Assembly: GCF_030162935.1 (NCBI RefSeq)
Contig: NZ_JASAUZ010000002.1
Span: 1 to 64,000 of the forward strand
DNA length: 64,000 nt
From: Comamonas halotolerans
GTDB taxonomy: Bacteria; Pseudomonadota; Gammaproteobacteria; Burkholderiales; Burkholderiaceae_C
Reading direction: 5' to 3'
A program made the position numbers and the translations under genes. The notes beneath the pieces are model-generated. The model had not been told where the DNA came from, did no database searches, and saw nothing but the letters and a program-made list of their open reading frames with translations. The stretch's first letter is position 1. Every line of letters begins with the position of its first letter. Shown here in pieces: positions 24,780 through 33,942 of this stretch.

Positions 24780-24940
24780 ACCGATGAAGAAAACAGGCCC
24801 TCAGAGGCCACTTTTTATGCCTGACAGAAGTACACACCGTTTTTCCAACCACGAGCTGCTTATGACACAGCGTCCTGATCGCCCCAAGGCGAAGCCACCC
24901 GAGTTCATCGCTCCTTGATCTTTAAAGAGGTAGAAGTAAA

Positions 24941-26335
24941 TTGACCACCCATCATGATTCCCATGGAGTCGCCAAACTCCAAAAGACACTTGTCCTGTGG
25001 CAAGTCATCATCATCGGCCTGGCCTATATCCAGCCCATGACGCTGCTGGATACGTTCGGCATGGTGTCGCGAGACAGCCTGCAGCACGTACCCACGTCTT
25101 ACATGATTGCGTTGATCGCCGTGCTGCTGACGTCTATCAGCTACGGTCACATGATCCGCAAACACCCTTCTTCGGGTTCTGCGTACACCTATGTGCAAAA
25201 GTCCATCCACCCCAATGCGGGATTTATGGTGGGCTGGTCTTCTTTGCTGGACTATCTGATGTCGCCAATGGTGAACATCCTGCTGGCCAATATCTACCTC
25301 AAAGAACTGTTCCCTGATGTGAATCATTGGGTATGGATCATCGGCCTGTCGCTACTGATGGTTGGCATCAACCTGCGAGGCGTGCGCTTCGTAGCCAACT
25401 TCAACAGCCTGATCGTGCTGTTGCAGATCCTGATCATTGGCTTCTTCACTTACCTCATTTACAGCAAACTGCATGCTGGTGAGAACGCACTGGGCAATAT
25501 CACCGAGCAAGGCGCCGATGCGCTGTGGAGCTTTAACCCTTTCTGGAGTGCTTCCACCGAAATTGGCGCACTGATCACTGGCGCCACCATCTTGTGCTTC
25601 TCCTTCACCGGCTTTGACTCGCTGAGCTCGCTGGCGGAAGAAACCAAGGACACCAAGAAGACGTTGCCTCGCGCCATCTTCCTGACTGCCCTGATCTCTG
25701 GCTTGATCTTCATCGCTTCAACCTACTTCATGCAGCTGTACTTCCCAGGCAACCCCGAGCAGTACTTTGAGTTGGTCGATGAAACCCAGCCCGAAATCTT
25801 GCTGCTGGTTGGCGGTGCCTTTTTCCAATCCGTAGTGCTGAGCTTTGCCATCATTACTGTGATGGCTTCCGGCATCTCTGCCCATGCAGGTGTGTCGCGT
25901 CTGATGTATGTGATGGGCCGTGATGGCGTGCTGCCCAAGAAGTTCTTTGGCTATATCAGCCCCAAGAGCTTCACTCCGGCGTTCAACATCTGGCTGGCAG
26001 GTGTCATCTGTCTGACCGCAGGTTTCCTGAGCCTGGAGTTTGTGGTGGCCCTCATCTCTTTCGGCGCCTTGACAGCATTCAGCTTCGTGAACCTGTCGGT
26101 GATCTGCAGTTATGGCTTCCGTGATGGCCGCCTGAAGACACCCAAGGACTTTCTGAACTTCTTCGTCGTGCCGCTGCTGGGCTTCATCTCCATTGGTGCA
26201 CTGTGGCTGGAGGTTGAAGATACATCGCTCAAGGCAGGGATCGCCTGGGCCGCCATTGGAATTGTGTACCTCGCATGGCTGACCAAGGGCTTCCGCAAGG
26301 CGGCTCCACAGCATCATCACTCTGACGATCTGTAG
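24941..26335 (+). CDS. APC-superfamily permease, PuuP-like (putrescine importer type)
   Basis: A 464-residue permease with about 12 transmembrane helices. It closely resembles E. coli PuuP from memory: LWQVIIIGLAYIQPMTLLDTFG, SGSAYTYVQKSIHPNAGFMV and GWSSLLDYLMSPMVNILLA line up with PuuP's early helices, and CFSFTGFDSLSSLAEET with helix 6. The expected substrate is a polyamine or amino acid taken up by proton symport. The start is TTG at 24941 with AGAGG about 10 bases upstream; no ATG gives a full first helix. The preceding 330 bases are rich in hairpins. It lies between metQ and the convergent metNI genes. Confidence 0.8.
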   Translation: MTTHHDSHGVAKLQKTLVLWQVIIIGLAYIQPMTLLDTFGMVSRDSLQHVPTSYMIALIAVLLTSISYGHMIRKHPSSGSAYTYVQKSIHPNAGFMVGWSSLLDYLMSPMVNILLANIYLKELFPDVNHWVWIIGLSLLMVGINLRGVRFVANFNSLIVLLQILIIGFFTYLIYSKLHAGENALGNITEQGADALWSFNPFWSASTEIGALITGATILCFSFTGFDSLSSLAEETKDTKKTLPRAIFLTALISGLIFIASTYFMQLYFPGNPEQYFELVDETQPEILLLVGGAFFQSVVLSFAIITVMASGISAHAGVSRLMYVMGRDGVLPKKFFGYISPKSFTPAFNIWLAGVICLTAGFLSLEFVVALISFGALTAFSFVNLSVICSYGFRDGRLKTPKDFLNFFVVPLLGFISIGALWLEVEDTSLKAGIAWAAIGIVYLAWLTKGFRKAAPQHHHSDDL

Positions 26336-26399
26336 CCAACCCGACTTCATCCGCACAAGCCGCTTATACGGCGTTTGATGTGCAAGCTGTCACTCTTGG

Positions 26400-26417
26400 C
26401 CCGGGCCTTGACCCGGG
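26400..26417 (+). terminator. Rho-independent terminator of the permease gene
   Basis: CCCGGG (26400-26405) pairs with CCCGGG (26412-26417), with flanking G-C/T extension and a 6-base loop, followed by TCTTTTTTT. Confidence 0.8.
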
Positions 26418-26620
26418 TCTTTTTTTGCCATTTATGCAGCAGCGCATTCATGCGTTGCGGCCATTTTCGACCATCAGCACGTCGCCATCTTGGCACCCGC
26501 TCAGACCCAGCGGCAGCTAAGTCCCACTGAGGCGATGACATTGCGCTTGCTTGTGGCCAACGCAAGCAGTGCCAAACAACTGCTTGATACACAGCACTCC
26601 TTGGCAAGTGGCTACAAAAA

Positions 26621-26649
26621 AAGCCCGCTAGCTACGCGCCAGCGGGCTT
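26621..26649 (-). terminator. Rho-independent terminator of metI
   Basis: Arms AAGCCCGCT (26621-26629) and AGCGGGCTT (26641-26649) form a 9-bp stem; on the minus strand it is followed by seven T residues. Confidence 0.88.
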
Positions 26650-26670
26650 GGCATCCACCTTCAGGGTCAA

Positions 26671-27336
26671 TTACTTATGGCTGATGCGGCGCACAATCCA
26701 GTCGCCGAAACTTTGAATGGCTTGCACAAAGAAGATCAGGATGATCACTACGGCCAGCATGATGTCAGGCAGGAATCGCTGATAGCCATAACGGATACCC
26801 AAATCCCCCAGCCCACCACCACCAATAGCACCAGCCATGGCCGAGTAACCTGTCAGGCTCACGAAGCTGATGGTCAGCCCCGCCACAATGCCGGGCATGG
26901 CCTCAGGCAGCAGCACTTTCCAAACGATCTGGCTGGTGGTGGCCCCCATGGATTGGGCAGCTTCGACCAAACCGTTATCCACCTCGCGCAGCGATGTTTC
27001 CACCAAACGCGCAATAAATGGAGCGGCAGCAATGGTCAACGGCACCACAGCGGCCCATGTCCCGATCGAAGAGCCGGTGATCAAGCGGGTGAAAGGAATG
27101 ATAGCCACCAGCAAGATGATGAATGGCGTGGAGCGCACCGCATTCACCACCCAGCCCACCGTATTGTTCAGTGGTGCATTCTCCAGCACACCGCCTTTAT
27201 CGGTCAGACGCAAAAACACACCCAGCGGGATACCAATAATGCCACCCAGCAGGCCCGAGATGCCCACCATGATCAGCGTTTCCCAGAAAGAGTCGATGAA
27301 CAACTCGATCATCATTTCGGAAAAATTCTCGAACAT
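26671..27336 (-). CDS. metI: Methionine ABC transporter permease MetI
   Basis: A 221-residue inner-membrane permease with five predicted helices. The signature GWVVNAVRSTPFIILLVA and the EAA-type loop VDNGLVEAAQSMGATTSQIVWKVLLPEAMPG, which docks onto MetN, are both present. Length matches E. coli MetI (217). It lies 3 bases downstream of metN in the same operon, and its own terminator follows. It should work with the MetQ protein encoded at 23618. Confidence 0.94.
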   Translation of the reverse strand: MFENFSEMMIELFIDSFWETLIMVGISGLLGGIIGIPLGVFLRLTDKGGVLENAPLNNTVGWVVNAVRSTPFIILLVAIIPFTRLITGSSIGTWAAVVPLTIAAAPFIARLVETSLREVDNGLVEAAQSMGATTSQIVWKVLLPEAMPGIVAGLTISFVSLTGYSAMAGAIGGGGLGDLGIRYGYQRFLPDIMLAVVIILIFFVQAIQSFGDWIVRRISHK

Positions 27337-27339
27337 CGC

Positions 27340-28386
27340 TTAGCCCTTCACTTCAACCACTTGCACCACCACACCACTGCTCTTCAAGTGGGCAATTGCT
27401 TCTTCAATCTGGGCAGAATCACCGCTGGCATATACCGCCAAAGAACCAAATGTCTGCTCCTGAATCTCATCAATCTGCCCGTGCAGAATGGACAGATCCA
27501 ACCCAAGTGTGCGGATGAGGTGCGACAAGATAGGCTCATAAGCGCTTTCGCCGGCATACGACAAACGCAGCAACTGACCACTTTGTCCCACTGGCAATTT
27601 ACCGGCCAGGGCACGTACACGGTCCAGCACGCTGGTTGGCAGCTCTTGCGGAACGATCTCGTCGATCAAGCTCTTGGTAATGGCTTGCTTGGGTTGGGTA
27701 AACACCTCGATAACCGAACCCATTTCAGCAATCTGCCCGGCATCAATCACAGCCACGCGGTCCGCAATCTGCTTGATTACTTGCATCTGGTGCGTAATCA
27801 GCACCACCGTCACGCCCAGCTCTCGGTTAACCTTGCGCAGCAAATCCAAAATGGATCGTGTGGTTTCAGGGTCAAGAGCAGAAGTCGCTTCATCACTGAG
27901 CAGGACCTTGGGATTGGAAGCAAGAGCTCGCGCAATACCCACGCGCTGCTTTTGCCCGCCAGAAATCTGCGCTGGGTAACGGTCTGCCAAGTGTGCCAAA
28001 CCTACCAGTTCCAACAGCGGGTCGATACGTTTTTTGATATCGGCCTTGGACATGCCAGCCAATTCCAGTGGCAGGGCTGCATTGTCATACACCGTACGCG
28101 ACGACAACAGGTTGAAGTGCTGGAACACCATACCGATTTCGTGTCGGGCGGCACGCAACTGCGCATCGCTGAGCGTCATCAGGTCGCGTCCATCGACAAT
28201 CATCTGCCCCGATGTAGGGCGATTGAGCAGGTTGATGCATCGCACCAGCGAGCTCTTGCCGGCTCCTGAGCGGCCAATGATGCCGAAGATTTCACCATTC
28301 TCAATACGCAGATTGATGTGCTTGAGCGCTTCGACCGGCCCTTTCGAGCCTTGGTAAGTCAGGGACAAATCCCGAATGTCGATCAT
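27340..28386 (-). CDS. metN: Methionine import ATP-binding protein MetN
   Basis: A 348-residue ABC ATPase. Walker A is [17 protein letters not shown]-loop is [10 protein letters not shown], signature is [14 protein letters not shown], Walker B is [15 protein letters not shown] and the H-loop lies in [10 protein letters not shown]. The C-terminal about 90 residues form the NIL (ACT-like) regulatory domain ([21 protein letters not shown]) that binds methionine and trans-inhibits transport. It is the first gene of the metNI operon; no known SAM-sensing riboswitch is visible upstream. Confidence 0.95.
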   Translation of the reverse strand: MIDIRDLSLTYQGSKGPVEALKHINLRIENGEIFGIIGRSGAGKSSLVRCINLLNRPTSGQMIVDGRDLMTLSDAQLRAARHEIGMVFQHFNLLSSRTVYDNAALPLELAGMSKADIKKRIDPLLELVGLAHLADRYPAQISGGQKQRVGIARALASNPKVLLSDEATSALDPETTRSILDLLRKVNRELGVTVVLITHQMQVIKQIADRVAVIDAGQIAEMGSVIEVFTQPKQAITKSLIDEIVPQELPTSVLDRVRALAGKLPVGQSGQLLRLSYAGESAYEPILSHLIRTLGLDLSILHGQIDEIQEQTFGSLAVYASGDSAQIEEAIAHLKSSGVVVQVVEVKG

Positions 28387-28659
28387 GTAATTCGCTACAG
28401 CACGCGCAACGCTTTAAGGCTGGCAACGTGCTCTGAAAAAATAAGATGTTGAAATGTAAAGCGCAGATATAAAAAAACCAAAGATGCAATACTCAAGTAA
28501 TAAGATGCTTTGGTTATATCGGCAGCCCTAGGGCTAACCCACAATGATGCCTGAAATAGCGATGCTTCCGCCAAAGCAACGGCTAAAACCATGCCGTTTT
28601 CTCATCTGGCATGACCGTGCAAGCTGTGTCCAGCCACGCGCCGCACCTCGACAAAAAAC
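28387..28659. other. Upstream region of metNI, no gene seen
   Basis: About 270 bases between metN and the terminator of the next gene. AT-rich runs around 28440-28500 are plausible promoter DNA. I see no MetJ-like repeat, S-box or SAM-II motif. Confidence 0.4.
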
Positions 28660-28691
28660 AAGGCTTTGCAGCAACTCAGCTGCAAAGCCTT
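28660..28691 (-). terminator. Rho-independent terminator of the lipoprotein gene
   Basis: Arms AAGGCTTTGCAGC (28660-28672) and GCTGCAAAGCCTT (28679-28691) form a perfect 13-bp stem; on the minus strand it is followed by GTTTTTTG. Confidence 0.9.
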
Positions 28692-28725
28692 TATGCATAA
28701 ATGCCAGATTTGGCTACACGCATTC

Positions 28726-29310
28726 TCACTTTCCGAGGTTCGGCTCGTAGGGCTTATCGGCAAAGATCCCCGTCAGACCCAGAGAAAACTCTTTATCTGT
28801 GCCTTTGTAAGCTTCGTAGACAAGACGCTTGAACGCATGGGATGCTGGGCTGCTGCGCTCTCCGGTATACATGTTTTCTTCAATGTCTCCGCCATCCGTG
28901 CGTACACGCACCCAGGCAGAACGCCCCAGCGCCACACGCTCTATGGTGTCCATGGGCACCACAAAGGCGGTCACACCCGGCAAGTCCGTACCCTCTTTGG
29001 CCAAAGAGCTCACACGCAATGGTGCGTGTGGACGCGCATGGAACTCAATGGCTTGCACTTTGGCGGCACCACCCCATGTCCCAACCAACAACGTTGCACG
29101 ATTAGGCGTTTCGCTGCTCCAGCGCGCACCCAGTGTGGGGCAATGCAGTGTACGGCCACAGTCCACCAGCTTGGGGGCAAATTCAATTGTGGTCACACGC
29201 TTGGCATTGTCCACGTGCACCTGAACACCCTCGGGGTTGCCGTTTTTGCCCGAACTGGCACACCCCGCCAGCACCAATGCTCCCGTCGCTGCCCACAGCC
29301 ATTGCTTCAT
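28726..29310 (-). CDS. Putative lipoprotein (194 aa), function unknown
   Basis: ATG at 29310 follows CAGGAGAGCAAG, a strong ribosome binding site; an ATG six codons upstream lacks one. The product begins MKQWLWAATGALVLAGC, with Cys17 as the lipobox cysteine. The mature protein is mainly beta (VTTIEFAPKLVDCGRTLHCP, ARWSSETPNRATLLVGTW), with two cysteines that may form a disulphide. I do not recognise the family. It is single, with a terminator after it and the OYE-family gene upstream on the same strand. Confidence 0.7.
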   Translation of the reverse strand: MKQWLWAATGALVLAGCASSGKNGNPEGVQVHVDNAKRVTTIEFAPKLVDCGRTLHCPTLGARWSSETPNRATLLVGTWGGAAKVQAIEFHARPHAPLRVSSLAKEGTDLPGVTAFVVPMDTIERVALGRSAWVRVRTDGGDIEENMYTGERSSPASHAFKRLVYEAYKGTDKEFSLGLTGIFADKPYEPNLGK

Positions 29311-29370
29311 CTTGCTCTCCTGACCCAACTTGCAAAACGCCTATGTTGCCACGAATGCTTGCAACAGCCA

Positions 29371-30475
29371 TCAAGCCTTTGCAAAAGGGTAGTCAGTCAG
29401 CCCCTTGGCTCCACCACCAAAAAAGGTGCTCGCATCCGGCTCATTCAGCACCAACTCCTGTTGCAGGCGCTCTGGCAAGTCTGGATTGGCGATGTATGTG
29501 CGGCCAAAACCAATCAGATCCGCCCACCCGGCATGCAAAGCCGCTTCCGCTTTATCCTTGGTGTATCTGCCTGCGTAAATTAGCGTTCCGCTGTAGATGA
29601 TGCGCAGTGCCTGCTTGAAGGCCACGGGCATCTCGGGCGCATCATCCCAATCCACCTCTGCAATATGGATGTAGGCTACGCCCAAATCATCCAGCACTTT
29701 GGCTGCGGCCAGGTAGGTGGCCTGCGGTGTGTCATCCACTGCACCATTGAGCGTGGTTAAGGGAGCCAAGCGCACACCCACACGCTCCTTACCGCAGACA
29801 GCAATCACAGCTTCCACCACCTCTTGCAAAAAGCGCAAGCGTTTCTGGAGCGTGCCACCATAGGCATCTGTGCGCAGGTTCGCTTGTGAGTCAATGAACT
29901 GATTGATGAGATAGCCATTGGCTGCATGCAACTCGACTCCATCGAACCCAGCTGACAACGCGTTGCGTCCCACTTGCGCATATTGCTCCACGATGGCAGG
30001 AATTTCATCTGCGCGCAGAGCACGTGGCAGGCTGTGCTGCACCATGGTGCCCACACCTGCTTGCGGCCCTTTGCCCTGCGGATCAACAAATACTTTCACA
30101 CCTTGCGCCAACAACGCTGACGAAGACACGGGCTGTGCACCATTGGGCTGCAAATCCACATGCGATATGCGCCCCACATGCCACAGCTGAGCAAACATGC
30201 GTCCGCCTTTGGCGTGGACTGCATCAGTGACTTTTTTCCAGCCTGCAATTTGATCAGCGCTGTAAATGCCAGGAGTCCAGGCATAGCCCTGCCCTTCAGG
30301 ACTGATTTGGGTACCTTCGCTAATGATCAGACCTGCGCTGGCACGTTGCGCGTAATACTCCGCCATCAACTCCGTCGCCACATCACCTTGACCTGCACGC
30401 GAACGCGTCATCGGGGGGCAGAACCAGACGGTTCGGCAAATTCATTGCTCCCAAACAATATGCATCAAACAACAT
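29371..30475 (-). pseudogene. Old Yellow Enzyme-family alkene reductase with N-terminal frameshift
   Basis: The main frame (29371-30411, 346 residues) is an FMN-dependent OYE/NemA-type reductase: MTRSRAGQG, FAQLWHVGRISH, VELHAANGYLINQFI (His/Asn pair binding the acceptor carbonyl), NLRTDAYGG and IGFGRTYIANPDL. It lacks the usual first 20 residues. Those residues are encoded just upstream in another frame: ATG at 30475 gives MLFDAYCLGAMNLPNRLVLP. The two frames meet at a run of six C residues followed by G (minus strand), about 30412-30418, one base too many for continuity. This is a true frameshift or a homopolymer sequencing error; if real, the protein loses part of its FMN site. Confidence 0.8.
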
Positions 30476-30608
30476 TTTTCACTCCATACAAGGTGTTCGG
30501 TATAAGTCTGAAAGACAGGCTAAGCAGCCCAAGTTAACCGAAATTATCGAAGCGCGAACGTTTGGCCGGCAGGTCTAGCAAAGACCTCCGCATCAATCCC
30601 AAAGACTG

Positions 30609-31616
30609 CTACGCTGTTTCAGGCTCAGGACTCGTTTTCACTTGGGATGCATCGGAGGCCACTGCAGTCTTAGGTTGCGTTGCAGAAGCAGCTTTGACAT
30701 CTGCACCAGGCCGTGCAGCTCCACCCAAGACCAACCGCGATCCACAACGACGGCAGTAACGTGAGTCGTCTTCGTGCCGTCCCAGACCACAAACCTCGCA
30801 ATCCACGCCTTTGAGTCGGGCTTTGGTGCCCGCATTGCGCGACAGCTCAGCCCCCACAATTCCTGTTGGCACCGCCAGCACTCCCCAGCCTAACAACATC
30901 ATGATCGATGCAAAGATGCGGCCCACGGCTGTGGACGGTGTCACATCACCGTAGCCCACGGTTGTGACTGTAGAGATAGCCCAATAAATACCAGTTGGCA
31001 CGCTGGTGAAACCATTTTCCGGCCCCTCAATCACGTACATGAGTGTTCCCATCACGAACACGATCAACGCCACCACACTCAGAAAAACAAATATCTTGCG
31101 TGCACTGGCCTTGAGCGCTTGCCCAAGCATCAAATACTCGTTCAGGAAATTGCGGAAAATGGGAAAGATATGGAAGGTGCGCACCAAGCGCAACGCCCGC
31201 ACTGATGCCAGAAAATGCGCTTCCGGAAAAAAGATGCTGAGGTATGTGGGCACCACAGACAACAAATCTACCAGTCCATAAAAACTCAGGGCGTACCGCA
31301 AGGGATGGCGCACCGAAATCAAGCGCAGCACATACTCCACCGTAAAGCCCACTGTGAATATCCACTCCAGTGCTCGCAGCAGATAGTAAAGCTGCCAATG
31401 TCCCGCAATGGAGGGGATGCTGTGTGCAATCACCACGCACAAGCTCAACACAATGGCCAGCGTCAGACGGCGCTCAAAACGCTTGCCCATTTCGGTGTTC
31501 GTCTCAAACACCGTGCGATAAAGACTCTGCCGCCAGCGCGCCACGGGCACCCCCAGGCGTTCGGAGGACGGATAGTTATCTCGGAAAAAATCAGATACAG
31601 AAGCAAACAAGCGCAT
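30609..31616 (-). CDS. Voltage-gated-like potassium channel with C-terminal zinc ribbon
   Basis: A 335-residue ion channel from the chosen ATG at 31616 (MRLFASVSDFF). The frame continues upstream, but those residues do not look coding. S1-S4-like helices come first, including Arg-rich FLASVRALRLVRTFHIFPIF as S4, then S5, a pore loop with the K+ selectivity filter TTVGYGD and S6 (LLGWGVLAVPTGIVGAEL). The cytoplasmic tail carries a CxxC..CxxC zinc ribbon (CEVCGLGRHEDDSRYCRRCG) and an Ala/Thr-rich end. It resembles Kch/KvAP-type bacterial channels. The zinc ribbon may sense metal or redox state (inference). Confidence 0.88.
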   Translation of the reverse strand: MRLFASVSDFFRDNYPSSERLGVPVARWRQSLYRTVFETNTEMGKRFERRLTLAIVLSLCVVIAHSIPSIAGHWQLYYLLRALEWIFTVGFTVEYVLRLISVRHPLRYALSFYGLVDLLSVVPTYLSIFFPEAHFLASVRALRLVRTFHIFPIFRNFLNEYLMLGQALKASARKIFVFLSVVALIVFVMGTLMYVIEGPENGFTSVPTGIYWAISTVTTVGYGDVTPSTAVGRIFASIMMLLGWGVLAVPTGIVGAELSRNAGTKARLKGVDCEVCGLGRHEDDSRYCRRCGSRLVLGGAARPGADVKAASATQPKTAVASDASQVKTSPEPETA

Positions 31617-31895
31617 GGTGTTTAACGAGTGTGACAGCCCGGTTTCGTTCCCGTAGATCCGGTACCGCCTCAACACAAGCACTGCAATGCACCAGCAGTT
31701 CAATGAATGAGTTGAAACGAAATTGTAGAGAGTTAGCCCCTGCCGAATTGGCAATGTGCATAGTTGAGTTGCTAACGCGTGTGGCTATGCCATCGTCTGT
31801 CGCAATCCATCGTTTCCTTGCGTTACATCGCTTGCAAGCTGTGGCCTGCTTTGGTTGAATCGCCAGCTTGATGCTGCAGAGGGAGGCGGCAATTC

Positions 31896-32783
31896 GTGAA
31901 TACAAAAGTAAATTACAAAAAAATGCTGGCACCATTGGCCTGCGCTTTGTTACTGGCTGCATGCGGCCAAAAAGTTGAGGTTCCGCCTGCCCATGTGGGC
32001 AAAATCATGACCAAGGATGGTTACCAGGAAAATTTGATTCCAACCTCCAAATTCCGTCTGCCCATGTGCTGGGCCTACTGTGATCGGCTGGTACTGCTGG
32101 ATGTCTCGGACAAGGCCTACCAAGAAACACTGACGATCTTCATTCCCGAAGACAAACTCAACCTGGAAGTTGCCATCCGTGCAACATTGAGCATCAATCC
32201 GAAAAAGACCGGTGAACTCTTCACCGCCATATCACCGCAGGCTGATACAGACTACCTCTCCACCATCGCCAATGAGCAGGTATACCGAACGTATGCAAGC
32301 CAGATTATCCAGGCCGAAGTCCGTGAATATCTGAGCAAGTTCTCCATCAGTGAAATTGCATCGAGCAACGAAAGAATCAATGCGGATTTGCGCCTTCAAC
32401 TGAGCAATGCCATTGAGGCACGCACCCCCTTTGCCGTGCGTTACGTAGGCATCACCAACTTCAAATACCCTGAAATCATTACCAAGGCACAGGAGGCTGC
32501 GGCAGAACGCCGGGAAGCCATCCAGCAAGAGGAAGCACAGCTCAATATTTCCAAAGCGCAACTGGAGCGGCAATTGCAAGAAGCCCGCCTGCAACGTGCG
32601 ATTGAAAAGGAGAAGGCAGAGACTGAAGCGCTCTCCCAATCGGTGCTCGCCCAGTCAGTGGATGCACGCGTGCTGCAACTGCGCAAACTGGAAAACGAAC
32701 GCGCCTGGATCGAAAAGTGGGACGGCCGACTGCCCACAACAACCTTGGGCGAGGCTACTCCAATGGTGAGTATTGGCAAATGA
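31896..32783 (+). CDS. SPFH/prohibitin-like lipoprotein
   Basis: A 295-residue protein with a lipoprotein signal (KKMLAPLACALLLAACGQK, lipobox LAAC). An SPFH/Band-7-like region follows, and a long charged helix covers about residues 195-270 (AQEAAAERREAIQQEEAQLN; ERQLQEARLQRAIEKEKAET), typical of the coiled coil of prohibitin-type proteins. Start is GTG at 31896, preceded by GGGAGGCGG. Its stop overlaps the ATG of the next gene (ATGA). Most SPFH proteins are anchored by a transmembrane helix; a lipid anchor is less usual. It diverges from the K+ channel gene. Confidence 0.7.
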   Translation: MNTKVNYKKMLAPLACALLLAACGQKVEVPPAHVGKIMTKDGYQENLIPTSKFRLPMCWAYCDRLVLLDVSDKAYQETLTIFIPEDKLNLEVAIRATLSINPKKTGELFTAISPQADTDYLSTIANEQVYRTYASQIIQAEVREYLSKFSISEIASSNERINADLRLQLSNAIEARTPFAVRYVGITNFKYPEIITKAQEAAAERREAIQQEEAQLNISKAQLERQLQEARLQRAIEKEKAETEALSQSVLAQSVDARVLQLRKLENERAWIEKWDGRLPTTTLGEATPMVSIGK

Positions 32784-33070
32784 CCCTGCTGCTCAACCTC
32801 TTGCCGTGGCTGATTGGTTTGCTGGGTTTCGGTTTGGCGTGGCAGCGCAAACAAGTATGGATTGCTGCAGCCACGGTCGCATTTTTGGCCGTTTACTTCA
32901 TGGTACAGCCATCCTATCTGCCTAAAGGTGAGATCACGCGCACGCCGCTCCCCGCCTTCACTGCCTCTGATGCAAACATCGAAGACCGCGTCAGCAAACC
33001 CATGTCACCTGATGAGCGTGACCAACGCAGACGTGAGTCAGTGCAGCAGGGTTTGGACTTCAGCCACTGA
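32780..33070 (+). CDS. Small membrane protein coupled to the SPFH lipoprotein
   Basis: ATG at 32780 overlaps the preceding stop by 4 bases. The 96-residue product has two transmembrane helices (LLLNLLPWLIGLLGFGLAW; VWIAAATVAFLAVYFMV) and a polar C-terminal tail with charged residues (RVSKPMSPDERDQRRRESV). No family is recognised. Translational coupling suggests that it partners the SPFH lipoprotein in a membrane complex, much as NfeD proteins partner prokaryotic stomatins, although no NfeD motif is visible. Confidence 0.7.
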   Translation: MTLLLNLLPWLIGLLGFGLAWQRKQVWIAAATVAFLAVYFMVQPSYLPKGEITRTPLPAFTASDANIEDRVSKPMSPDERDQRRRESVQQGLDFSH

Positions 33071-33310
33071 GTCATTAGGGCATGAGTGATGCCGCTATAT
33101 GCAGGACAAAGCATCCTCCTATGCTCACCACCTGCGCAAAATGCCTGGCAACTGTATGGCAGTTTCCAGGCATTCTGATAGGCGGGCCCAAAGCTGACAA
33201 ATGCTTGTGTACGCATTACCACGCGTACGCAAGCCCTGCGCCCAATCAACTGCAGCGCAAACTCAGCCCCTCACTTTTGCTTCCCAACTGCAAGCTGTTT
33301 GCACACACTT

Positions 33311-33856
33311 TCAGTTATGCAGACTTTTCCGAACAGCCACCACTTCTATTTCCACCAACCAGCCGGGATTGGCCAGGCCCGCAACCTGAAAGACGGAGCG
33401 TACAGGTAGATTGGGCTGCTCCTGTGTTCCAAAGAACTGTGTGTAACCACGCATAAAACCTGCAAAGTCCATTTGTCCATTGTTCGCTGGATCTCCAACC
33501 AGATAGACCTGCATCTTGACCACATCACCCATGGTCAAACCCAGCCGTTGCAGGTTTTTCTGAATGCTAGACAGCACACCGGATGTTTGTGCTTCTGTAT
33601 CAACGCCGTAGGCCTTCACGCTGTCCTTGGCCTGGGAAACATCTATGACTGGAGGCACAGTTCCCGAAAGATAAACCAGGCTGGCAGAAGCAGGTACTTC
33701 TACAGCTGCAGCAATGGGAAAGTTTGAATCAGGAATGGCGTGACGAATTACACCGGAGTCCAATGTCTGGGCCGGTATAGCTCCTGCCGACCAGGCAGTC
33801 GCTGCGTACACACCCAGCAAACCCGGCAAGACCAAACGCTTCAACATTCTTTTCAT
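33311..33856 (-). CDS. Exported RidA-family protein
   Basis: A 181-residue RidA/YjgF/UK114-fold protein with an N-terminal signal peptide (MKRMLKRLVLPGLLGVYAAT, cleaved near AWSA). The fold is recognised from SLVYLSGTVPPV, TEAQTSGVLSSIQKNLQRLG, VVKMQVYLVG and the C-terminal PVRSVFQVAGLANPGWLVEIEVVA, where an Arg normally holds the imine substrate. RidA hydrolyses reactive imines and enamines. Here it is periplasmic and lies directly after an amine oxidase, an enzyme that makes imines, so it probably clears the product. Confidence 0.82.
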   Translation of the reverse strand: MKRMLKRLVLPGLLGVYAATAWSAGAIPAQTLDSGVIRHAIPDSNFPIAAAVEVPASASLVYLSGTVPPVIDVSQAKDSVKAYGVDTEAQTSGVLSSIQKNLQRLGLTMGDVVKMQVYLVGDPANNGQMDFAGFMRGYTQFFGTQEQPNLPVRSVFQVAGLANPGWLVEIEVVAVRKSLHN

Positions 33857-33942
33857 GACTGTCCCCGTCTCGTTGGTGGCATAAGAGAAAACTTCATCGG
33901 ATGCCCGCCCTCTATATAAGGGCAGGCATCGCTCTCCCAGGT

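Noticed and set aside
26677..28269. 530-residue plus-strand ORF opposite metNI
   Set aside because: Antisense shadow rich in His/Gln/Thr, with no motifs; metN and metI are unambiguous.
28387..28659. SAM-responsive riboswitch upstream of metNI
   Set aside because: No S-box, SAM-II or SAH core could be recognised in the leader region.
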